This document shows, one piece after another, positions 8,653-15,967 of a stretch of DNA of 64,000 nucleotides. The notes beneath the pieces were generated by a model. That model saw only the letters and a list, made by a program, of their open reading frames with translations, was not told where the DNA came from and did no database searches. The stretch spans positions 496,001-560,000 of the forward strand of contig JACKKJ010000001.1 of assembly GCA_024236495.1 (NCBI GenBank), in the 5' to 3' direction. This stretch comes from Paracoccaceae bacterium (GTDB lineage Bacteria > Pseudomonadota > Alphaproteobacteria > Rhodobacterales > Rhodobacteraceae). Made by a program: the position numbers and the translations under genes. Each line of letters opens with the position of its first letter. The stretch's first letter is position 1.

Positions 8653-9051
8653 ATGGCCGGTTCCGAATATGACGACCTGACGCGCAGCATCGCGGAGCGG
8701 CGGCGGATCTTCACGCCGCACTGGTTCGGCGATCTTCTTTCCGGCCGGCTGGGACTGGGCGATACGTTCTGGATCGGCAATTACGGGGTCGCGCTGATCA
8801 TCGTGCCGATTCTGGTGCTGGTGCCGCTGCTGACCGCGATCTTCCTTGGCCCCGGCGCGCACCGGATCGTATCGTTGGTGCTTTACGGCGCGCTGACTGT
8901 CTACCTCGTCCTTCTGACGCGGGCGGTCCTGCGCACGGCGCGGCGTGTGCCCGAGGTCGGCGGCTGGCGCTTTGCCGGTATCGCGATCACCGTCATTCAG
9001 GCGGCGCTCGCCGCGCTCCTTACCTGGGCCTTTCTGACCGAAGGCGGCTGA
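8653..9051 (+). CDS. small integral membrane protein of unknown function
   Basis: A 132-residue protein with a polar N-terminus and three predicted transmembrane helices (about 42-65, 72-92 and 105-128). The ATG at 8653 is chosen over the in-frame one at 8623 because GGGAGGATCGC stands directly in front. The stop is one base from the convergent stop of glmM. I do not recognise a named family, and no catalytic motif is visible. Confidence 0.72.
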   Translation: MAGSEYDDLTRSIAERRRIFTPHWFGDLLSGRLGLGDTFWIGNYGVALIIVPILVLVPLLTAIFLGPGAHRIVSLVLYGALTVYLVLLTRAVLRTARRVPEVGGWRFAGIAITVIQAALAALLTWAFLTEGG

Positions 9052-9052
9052 G

Positions 9053-10396
9053 CTAAACCACCGCCGCCACCGCGCCCACGATCTCGTCAACCACATCGGC
9101 CAGAAGCGCTTCGTCCTCGCACTCGGCCATGACCCGGATCAGCGGTTCGGTTCCCGACTTGCGGATCAGGATGCGGCCCTTGCCCTTGATGCGGGCGGCA
9201 TTGGCCTCGATCACCGCCTTGACGCTTTCGGTCTCAAGCGGCTTCTTGCCATCGGCATAGCGGACGTTCTTCAGCATCTGCGGCACGGTCTCGAACTGGC
9301 GCACCAGTTCGGACGCCTTCTGCCCCGTCTCGACCATCGCAGCCAGGAACTGCAGCCCGGCGATCAGGCCGTCACCGGTGGTGGCGTAGTCCGTCATCAC
9401 GATGTGGCCGGACTGTTCGCCGCCAAGGTTGAAGCCGCCCTCGCGCATCCGTTCGACGACATATCGGTCGCCCACCGCGGTGCGCTCCAGCCTGAGCCCG
9501 CGCCCCTGCAGGAACCTTTCGAGCCCAAGGTTCGACATCACCGTCGCGACAAGCGCCCCGCCCCGCAGGCGACCCGCCTCGGCCCAGCGCCCGGCCAGCA
9601 GCGCCATGATCTGATCGCCGTCGGCGACTTGGCCGGTTTCGTCCAGGATCATCACCCGGTCCGCATCGCCATCCAGGCTGATCCCCAGATCGGCGCCATG
9701 GGCCACCACCGCCTCGGCGGCCGTGCGGATATGCGTCGAACCGCATTTGTCGTTGATGTTCAGACCGTTCGGCGCGACGCCGACGGGGATCACCTCGGCG
9801 CCCAGTTCCCAAAGAACCTGCGGGGCAGCCTTGTAGGCGGCGCCGTTGGCGCCGTCGATCACGATCTTCATGCCTGAAAGCTGACCGCGCGCGGGAAAGG
9901 TTGTCTTGGCGTATTCGACATAACGGCCAAGGCCGTCGTCGATCCGCTTGGCCCGACCGATGTTGTTGGGCTGCGCGGGGTCGATCGTTCCGGCCACCAG
10001 CCGCTCGATCTCCGCTTCGGCCTCGTCCGACAACTTGAAACCGTCGGGCCCGAAGAACTTGATCCCGTTGTCCTCGGCCGGGTTGTGGCTGGCCGAGATC
10101 ATGATGCCCAGATCAGCGCGCATCGACCGGGTCAGAAAACCCACCGCCGGCGTCGGCACGGGGCCAAGCAGCAGCACGTTCATGCCGGTGGATGTCAGCC
10201 CGGCGGTCAGAGCGTTTTCCAGCATGTAGCCCGACAGCCGGGTATCCTTGCCGATCACCGCCCTGTGGCCGTTGCGACCGTCGGTGCGAAAATACCGGCC
10301 GGCCGCCGCGCCCAGGCGCAAGGCGATCTCTGCGGTCATCGGATGGGTATTCGCAGTCCCGCGGACCCCGTCTGTGCCGAACAGCTTGCGCGTCAT
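9053..10396 (-). CDS. glmM: phosphoglucosamine mutase
   Basis: A 447-residue phosphohexomutase converting glucosamine-6-phosphate to glucosamine-1-phosphate for UDP-GlcNAc, hence peptidoglycan and lipopolysaccharide. It has the KLFGTDGVRG opening (4-13), the phosphoserine loop ISASHNPAEDNG (about 100-111), the Mg-binding DGDADR (about 242) and the sugar loop GGEQSGHI (about 325), plus the phosphate-binding RKSGTEPLIR near 415. GGGAGGAGAAGG precedes the ATG. It overlaps folP by four bases (ATGA), so it is coupled to it, an arrangement common across bacteria. Confidence 0.97.
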   Translation of the reverse strand: MTRKLFGTDGVRGTANTHPMTAEIALRLGAAAGRYFRTDGRNGHRAVIGKDTRLSGYMLENALTAGLTSTGMNVLLLGPVPTPAVGFLTRSMRADLGIMISASHNPAEDNGIKFFGPDGFKLSDEAEAEIERLVAGTIDPAQPNNIGRAKRIDDGLGRYVEYAKTTFPARGQLSGMKIVIDGANGAAYKAAPQVLWELGAEVIPVGVAPNGLNINDKCGSTHIRTAAEAVVAHGADLGISLDGDADRVMILDETGQVADGDQIMALLAGRWAEAGRLRGGALVATVMSNLGLERFLQGRGLRLERTAVGDRYVVERMREGGFNLGGEQSGHIVMTDYATTGDGLIAGLQFLAAMVETGQKASELVRQFETVPQMLKNVRYADGKKPLETESVKAVIEANAARIKGKGRILIRKSGTEPLIRVMAECEDEALLADVVDEIVGAVAAVV

Positions 10397-11406
10397 CTGC
10401 CTTCTCCTCCCGCGACCGCCTGCCAAAGCCGGATCGCCTGCCTCGTTTCGCCGATATCATGGACACGGTGCCACTGCACGCCCTGCGCGATGCCCGCAAG
10501 CGTCAGCGCGATGGTGCCCGGGCCGCGCCGGGCCGCTTCGTCCGCCCCGCCGATCGTGCCGATGAACCGCTTGCGCGAGACGCCGAGCAGGATCGCGCAG
10601 CCCAGCCCGTGAAACAGCGACAGCCCCCGCAAGAGGGCAAGGTTGTGGTCCTGCGTCTTGCCGAAGCCGATCCCGGGGTCGACCATGATGCTGCTGCGCG
10701 GGATTCCGACCGCCTCGGCCTCGCGCACGCATTCCGCCAGATAGTCGTAGACATCCAGCAGGACATCCGCGTAGCGCGGATCATTCTGCATCGTGGCGGG
10801 CACCCCCTGCGCATGCATCAGGCAAACCGGCACACCGCGCGCCGCGACAAGGTGGCCAAGTGCGGCATCGTAGGCAAAGGCCGAAACGTCGTTGACCATG
10901 GACGCCCCGGCATCCAGCGCCGCGCAGGCGACGGGCGCCTTGCGGGTATCGATGGAAACCGGCGTCTTCAGCCCCGCCTGCCGTAACGCCGCGACAAGGG
11001 GGGCAGTGCGCTCGGTCTCTTCGGCCAGCGGCACATCGGCGGCCCCGGGGCGGGTGCTTTCACCGCCGATGTCTATGATTTCGGCCCCCTCTGCCGCCAT
11101 CGCAAGGGCGCGGTCGCGGGCCCGGGCGGCTTCGGCATAAAGCCCGCCATCGGAAAAACTGTCCGGCGTCACGTTCAGGACGCCCATGATCCGCGGACGG
11201 TCCAGCGCCATGCCCAGGAAATCCGGTCGCCGTGCGCAAAGCGCGGCGCGCCGGTCTTCGGGCAGTTCGTCGGCGGCGATGACCTCGCGCCGGCCGGAGC
11301 GGTCCAGCACCTCGACCCGGTCGAACCAGCACCAGCCACCGGCCAGGGCCAGGGCGCCCTCGGGCCGGGCGGGGTCGGTCATCGCAATCGGTCTGAAGTA
11401 ATCCAT
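10393..11406 (-). CDS. folP: dihydropteroate synthase
   Basis: A 337-residue protein that condenses p-aminobenzoate with hydroxymethyl-dihydropterin diphosphate. About 70 N-terminal residues precede the TIM barrel, which starts at MGVLNVTPDSFSDGG. Other signatures are GGESTRPGA, SIDTRK, NDVSA, MVDPGIGFGKTQDHN, LLGVSRKRFIG and, near the C-terminus, WHRVHD. It is longer than the usual 270-280 residues because of the N-terminal extension, which is in the normal codon usage and so is probably real. The gene lies between folB and glmM on one strand and overlaps glmM by four bases. Confidence 0.95.
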   Translation of the reverse strand: MDYFRPIAMTDPARPEGALALAGGWCWFDRVEVLDRSGRREVIAADELPEDRRAALCARRPDFLGMALDRPRIMGVLNVTPDSFSDGGLYAEAARARDRALAMAAEGAEIIDIGGESTRPGAADVPLAEETERTAPLVAALRQAGLKTPVSIDTRKAPVACAALDAGASMVNDVSAFAYDAALGHLVAARGVPVCLMHAQGVPATMQNDPRYADVLLDVYDYLAECVREAEAVGIPRSSIMVDPGIGFGKTQDHNLALLRGLSLFHGLGCAILLGVSRKRFIGTIGGADEAARRGPGTIALTLAGIAQGVQWHRVHDIGETRQAIRLWQAVAGGEGR

Positions 11407-11449
11407 GGCGGCGGTTGTCCGACGAAGCGGCGGTCTTGGCAAGCCCGTG

Positions 11450-12340
11450 TCAGCGCCGTTGAACCGGCACGCGGCTTCCCGCCGGGATCGTGTCAGTTCC
11501 GTGAACAATCAGACACCGCGCCCCAAGAAGCTCGGCCAGCCACAGTGCCAGCGCCGCGCCGTCGGCGGCAAGGGCGACGGGCGCGCCGGGCGTATCCAGA
11601 ACGATCTTGGACGGTGCCCAGACGGCCGGACGACCATGGCGCAACGCCCAGTCAAGCTCGGTGCGGGTCGCGACGACCTTCAGCCGGGTGTCGCGCGCGG
11701 CAAGCGCCCAGGCGTTCTGTTCGATCGCAAGAAGTGCGATGCGTCGCCTGGCGTCTTCGGTTCCCGCATCCGGGCGTGGTTCTTCGGGAAGCCCAAGCGT
11801 CAGCACCACCGGGTCGCCGCCTGAAAGATGGTAGCCGACCACCTTTGCAAGATCGGGCGCGCGCAGCGCATCGGGCGACAGATGGACCACAACCGGCGGC
11901 GGGGGCGCGGCGTCTTGGACCGCCTGCAAGGCGGTATCGCGAACGATCTCAACCCCCAGCGCGAAAGGGCCGCGGTCCAGCTTCTCGACCCTGAGGAAGA
12001 CACGGCGCGCCTGCGGTTCCGCGAGGATTCGCGCGGCCACGCCCTCGGCGAGCGTTTCAAGCAGGTTCAGCCGTTCGCGCGACAGTTCCGCCTCCACCGC
12101 CTCGATCAGCCGGTCGTAGGACAGGATCCGGTCCACATCGTCATCAAGCCCTGATGGCAGCGGCGCGATCTCCACGACGATGTTGAAACGCAGACGCTGC
12201 ACTTCGCCGCGTTCTTCCTGGAACGCACCGATATCGGCGGTCGCAATGAAATCGCGAAGCGACAGCCTGTCAGGCAAGCCGCCCGAAGCGCGGGCGCGCG
12301 CCTCCGGATGTTCGAAAGCTTCAGCGATGTTGTCGGTCAT
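11450..12340 (-). CDS. folB: dihydroneopterin aldolase with a C-terminal kinase-like extension
   Basis: A 296-residue protein. Residues about 25-135 are FolB-like (LRDFIATADIGAFQEERGE, then the SYDRLIEAVEA and LLETLAEGVAARIL helices), the aldolase that makes 6-hydroxymethyl-dihydropterin. About 160 further residues follow, more than twice the usual 120-residue length. This tail has RIALLAIEQNAWALA, GRPAVWAPSK and GAALALWLAELLGARCLIV, an order reminiscent of the small amino-acid-kinase fold, but without an obvious phosphate loop. GAGGGGC precedes the ATG at 12340. It is the first gene of folB-folP-glmM. The kinase resemblance is my inference. Confidence 0.85.
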   Translation of the reverse strand: MTDNIAEAFEHPEARARASGGLPDRLSLRDFIATADIGAFQEERGEVQRLRFNIVVEIAPLPSGLDDDVDRILSYDRLIEAVEAELSRERLNLLETLAEGVAARILAEPQARRVFLRVEKLDRGPFALGVEIVRDTALQAVQDAAPPPPVVVHLSPDALRAPDLAKVVGYHLSGGDPVVLTLGLPEEPRPDAGTEDARRRIALLAIEQNAWALAARDTRLKVVATRTELDWALRHGRPAVWAPSKIVLDTPGAPVALAADGAALALWLAELLGARCLIVHGTDTIPAGSRVPVQRR

Positions 12341-12413
12341 GGTCTGCCCCTCAAGATCGCGCCATCCTAAGGGAAAGTGGCGAGAAGGGGCAGACCGGAC
12401 GCGACCTTGCGCG

Positions 12414-13097
12414 TCAGTTCAGCGCCGTCATCACAGGCTGGCGATAGAATAGGTGCGACCCGATCTGCGCCGTAAGCTCGAAACGCTTCGACCATCGTGG
12501 CGTCACATGCGGCGTGTGGAAATAGGTCGCGCCCTCGGTCAGGGTGCGCGGCGCGCCTTTCAACATGGCAGCAGCGATCTTGGCCGAACGCTTCCATGCC
12601 TCGGGTTCCGAGATGACCTCGGCGCGCCCGTCGCAGGTGTAGGAAAACTGGCAACCGCCCGATCCGCCCTGATTGACGACACCGCAGACCGTCCGCGGGA
12701 AGGCGGGGCTGTCCACGCGATTCAGGATCACCTCCGCCACAGCGGCCTGGCCCTTGATCGTCTCGCCGCGCGCCTCGAAGTAAAGCGCCTGCGCCAGGCA
12801 CTCAAGCTCCTGGCTCAGCTCCGGTTTCGGCTGGGCGGCAAGCCAGGCGGCATCGTAGGACATTGCCGGCTTGGCCCGCGACTTGGCGGGTTTGGCGGGC
12901 AAGGTCGCAGCGGCGGCGATGGCCGCCGCGTCAAGCGTCTTGATGGCCGAACGCTCCTGTCCCAGAAGCGCCGTCAAATGAACACCGATCGACCCGTCCG
13001 GGTCGTTCGACTGGCTCACCGTCATCTCGGCGTGAACGCCTCCGGCAAGACCGAAGAGCAGGACGACAGGCGCCGCCCAGCGCATCAGCACTGACAT
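12414..13097 (-). CDS. exported cell-wall hydrolase of the SleB/Hydrolase_2 family
   Basis: A 227-residue protein starting at 13097 with a signal peptide (MSVLMRWAAPVVLLFGLAGG, cleavage after VHA). The C-terminal half, from ELECLAQALYFEARGE, is the SleB-type lytic transglycosylase domain. The glutamate of YFEARGE is the expected catalytic residue, and VAEVILNRV, CQFSYTCDG and GATYFHTPHVTPRW follow in family order. It should cut glycan strands in the periplasm during growth or remodelling. The frame is open further upstream to 13226, but that would hide the signal peptide. An ATG at 13085 is an alternative start. Confidence 0.86.
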   Translation of the reverse strand: MSVLMRWAAPVVLLFGLAGGVHAEMTVSQSNDPDGSIGVHLTALLGQERSAIKTLDAAAIAAAATLPAKPAKSRAKPAMSYDAAWLAAQPKPELSQELECLAQALYFEARGETIKGQAAVAEVILNRVDSPAFPRTVCGVVNQGGSGGCQFSYTCDGRAEVISEPEAWKRSAKIAAAMLKGAPRTLTEGATYFHTPHVTPRWSKRFELTAQIGSHLFYRQPVMTALN

Positions 13098-13186
13098 TGG
13101 TAGTTTCCCGAATAGCTTCGACGAGCCACAGCCCCCAGGCAATGACCGTCGGCGGGCATAGCGCAAACCCGTCGGACTGTCTACCC

Positions 13187-13206
13187 TTGTTGCAAAATAG
13201 CAACAA
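13187..13206. promoter_or_regulatory. palindrome upstream of the SleB-type gene
   Basis: A 7-bp inverted repeat with a 6-base AT spacer (TTGTTGC, AAAATA, GCAACAA) in the 199-base gap between the wall hydrolase and the PPDK-like gene, 90 bases before the hydrolase start. It looks like an operator rather than a terminator since no T-run follows on either strand. No regulator can be named. Confidence 0.35.
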
Positions 13207-13296
13207 ATGGACCGGAAGAGGCCCATTTGTCGCCCGATTCAGCATAGGGCCATATTGTTGCCGCAAACGCCCGGTTCGCCGCCAACATCCTGATTT

Positions 13297-15840
13297 TCAG
13301 ATTCTTTCCGAATCCTGCCTTGGTTCGAGCAGCGCGAAATGCGCCGCCGCCAGTCGCGCGACCGGAACCCGGAACGGCGAGCAGGAAACATAGTCGAATC
13401 CCGCCCTGCGACAAAACGCGATAGATTCGGGGTTGCCGCCGTGTTCGCCGCAGACCGAAATCGTCACCTCCGGCCGGACTTCGCGCCCCCGTTCCGACCC
13501 GATCAGCAGCAATTCGCCCACGCCGTCGCTGTCGAGGACATGGAACGGGTCTTCGGCATAGACGCCCTGCTGGACATAGGCGCCCATGAAGCGGCCCGCG
13601 TCGTCGCGCGACAGGCCGTAGGTCATCTGCGTCAGGTCGTTGGTGCCGAAGGACAGGAAAGCGGCGTGTTGCGCGATCTCACCCGCGCGAAGGGCCGCTC
13701 GCGGCGTTTCGACCATGACCCCAAGCCGGTAGTCGAAATCGGCCTTCTGTTCGGTCTTGACCGCTGCTGCGACCGCGTCGATCCGGGTCTTGACCAGTTC
13801 CACCTCGCGCTTGGCGGAGACCAGGGGGATCATCACCTCGGGCACGACCGCTGCCCCCCGGCGCGAGGCCTCGACCGTCGCCTCGAAGATCGCGCGGGCC
13901 TGCATGTCGTAGATTTCCGGCACCGTGATCCCCAGCCGGACGCCGCGCATCCCGAGCATCGGATTGAACTCGCTCAGCGCCTCGACGCGGCGGGTCACTT
14001 CGGACAGCGGCCGGTCCAGCGCCTCGGCCAGTTCGCGCAGGCCCTCGCGGTCCTGCGGCAGGAATTCGTGCAGCGGCGGATCGAAAAGGCGGATGCAGAC
14101 CGGCAACCCGGCCATGATGTCGAAGAGCGCGATGAAATCCGCGCGCTGCATCGGCAAGAGCCGGTCCAGCGCAACTTTCCGGTCCTTGGCGGTGTTGGCG
14201 AAGATCATCTCCCGCATCACGGTCAGGCGATCTTCGTCGAAGAACATGTGTTCGGTCCGGCACAGGCCGATCCCCTCGGCCTCGAACATGCGGGCGGTGC
14301 GGGCGTCGTCGGGCGTGTCGGCGTTGGCGCGCACGCCGATGTCGCGCACATTGTCGGCCCAGTGCAGAAGCGTGCGGAACCATTCGTCAAGCGCGGGTTC
14401 CAACATCTCCGCCGAGCCGGCCAGAACCTCGCCGTTGGTGCCGTCGATCGTCACCACGTCGCCTTCGCGGAAGGTGCGGCCGTCGCGGGTGGTGAACCGC
14501 CTCTCGCGCAGATCCAGCGTCAGGTCCGACGCGCCCACGATGCAGGGCAGGCCAAGGCCGCGCGCGATGACTGCGGCATGGCTGGTGATGCCGCCGCGTT
14601 CGGTCAGGACGGCAACGGCGGCATGCATGCCGCGAATGTCCTCGGGCGCGGTTTCGCGGCGCACGAGAATGCAGCGTTCGTCGCGCGCGGCGGAAGCCTG
14701 GGCATCGGCGGCCGAAAAGACGATCCTGCCCGACGCCGCGCCGGGGCTGGCCGCGATGCCGCGCGCTACCCGGTCGCGCGGCACGCGCGGATCGACCTGG
14801 TAGTGCAGAAGTTCGGAAATCGCGCGGGGCTGGACACGCAGGATCGCCTCTTCCCGGGTGATGATCCGTTCCTGCGCCAGCGTCACGGCGGTGCGCACCG
14901 TCGCGCGCGCGGACCGGTTCACCCGCGTCGCGTCGATGATCTTCAGCGCCCCGCTTTCGAGCGCGAATTCGATCTGCATCTCCTCGCGCAGCTTCTCGCG
15001 GCAGCGGCGGCACTGCTCCTGCAAGGTCGCGAAGACCGCCGGCGCGGTCTCCTCGAGCGACTGGCCGCGCTTGTCCTTGACGAGGTAGAGCGTTTCCTCG
15101 GCCTTGCGGTTGGCGGGGTTGAGCCCGCGGAACCGGCCCGTCACCTGCGGGGCGCCGGTCACCGTCTCGATCAGCTGGATGGTACCCGCGCCCGAGAGGC
15201 CCGGCCCGATCGCCTGGGCCATTTCCTGCACGACAAGGCCAAGGGCGGCGTCGGCGGGCGCGCCCTTCGCCTCGCGCAGAAGGCGCGCGGTCGTGCCTTC
15301 CCAGGCGCGCGCCATCGAGCGCAGCACCTCGGAAAGCTGGCGGGCGGCGGATTGGGGGAACTCCTCGTCCATCTCGGCCTCGTAGGCGGCCAGAGCGGCG
15401 GCCAGCGCCTCGGACGAGGGTTCGGCGGTGAACATGTCGGGGTCGAGCCGCGCGACATGGATGGCATAGGACTGCACGAAGCCAAGATAGGTCGCGTCGG
15501 CAAAGGCCTGGCCCTGGGTGGCGACGAATTCGGCATGCTTGGCCGCGTTCATCCCGACGTTCAGCACCGTCCCCGGCCCGCCCCATTCGGGGTTCGCGGG
15601 GCTTGGACGGACGGAGACGAGGACACCGGCGAAGAGGCCCGCCAGGCGTTCGGTGTTCGGCAATTGCCCGGCGGCGATGGCGCGGACGGTCTCGCACGGC
15701 AGCGACACCGTCTTTGGCACCGGCATGTCGAGCCGGATGAGCCGCTGAAGGCACTTCGCCCGCCAGCCGTGGCGCGCGGTCTCGATCCCCGCGGCGGGGG
15801 TGATTTCGGTGAACTCGGCGAAGTCTGTGTGTTTCTGCAC
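13297..15840 (-). CDS. PEP-utilising enzyme related to pyruvate, phosphate dikinase, with divergent ATP-grasp half
   Basis: An 847-residue PPDK relative. The phosphohistidine domain is intact (TERGGITSHAAVIARGLG, about 440-457). The C-terminal PEP/pyruvate TIM barrel is also intact (GIGLCRTEHMFF, SFGTNDLTQMTYGLSRDD and the acid/base cysteine in SVCGEHGGNPESI). The first ~330 residues align to the PPDK nucleotide domain, but the GGKGANL lysine loop is gone, SGATGVAFTRNP-type sequence is replaced by SGAGTIQLIETVTG, and LQTR is IDATR. The start is GTG at 15840 with GAAAGG before it. Canonical ppdK often follows glyS in alphaproteobacteria, so this occupies that slot. PPDK activity is uncertain. 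Confidence 0.8.
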   Translation of the reverse strand: MQKHTDFAEFTEITPAAGIETARHGWRAKCLQRLIRLDMPVPKTVSLPCETVRAIAAGQLPNTERLAGLFAGVLVSVRPSPANPEWGGPGTVLNVGMNAAKHAEFVATQGQAFADATYLGFVQSYAIHVARLDPDMFTAEPSSEALAAALAAYEAEMDEEFPQSAARQLSEVLRSMARAWEGTTARLLREAKGAPADAALGLVVQEMAQAIGPGLSGAGTIQLIETVTGAPQVTGRFRGLNPANRKAEETLYLVKDKRGQSLEETAPAVFATLQEQCRRCREKLREEMQIEFALESGALKIIDATRVNRSARATVRTAVTLAQERIITREEAILRVQPRAISELLHYQVDPRVPRDRVARGIAASPGAASGRIVFSAADAQASAARDERCILVRRETAPEDIRGMHAAVAVLTERGGITSHAAVIARGLGLPCIVGASDLTLDLRERRFTTRDGRTFREGDVVTIDGTNGEVLAGSAEMLEPALDEWFRTLLHWADNVRDIGVRANADTPDDARTARMFEAEGIGLCRTEHMFFDEDRLTVMREMIFANTAKDRKVALDRLLPMQRADFIALFDIMAGLPVCIRLFDPPLHEFLPQDREGLRELAEALDRPLSEVTRRVEALSEFNPMLGMRGVRLGITVPEIYDMQARAIFEATVEASRRGAAVVPEVMIPLVSAKREVELVKTRIDAVAAAVKTEQKADFDYRLGVMVETPRAALRAGEIAQHAAFLSFGTNDLTQMTYGLSRDDAGRFMGAYVQQGVYAEDPFHVLDSDGVGELLLIGSERGREVRPEVTISVCGEHGGNPESIAFCRRAGFDYVSCSPFRVPVARLAAAHFALLEPRQDSERI

Positions 15841-15915
15841 TGCGGCATACCTTTCAAGGCGTGCAGAATACGCCCTTCGCGCCACTTGTCCAGCGCGACG
15901 CACGGACCCTTCGGG

Positions 15916-15963
15916 GCGGGGGCGCCGCCCCCGCACCCCCGAGGTATTTCCCGCAAGATGAAG
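15916..15963 (+). repeat. intergenic hairpin repeat, copy 1
   Basis: An 8-bp stem GCGGGGGC/GCCCCCGC with a 3-base loop (15916-15934), then the tail ACCCCCGAGGTATTT and CAAGATGAAG. It lies between the glyS stop and the PPDK-like start. Read along the + strand it is antisense to both genes. It shares hairpin plus tail with copies at 31266, 37055 and 61641. Confidence 0.8.
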
Positions 15964-15967
15964 GGGA

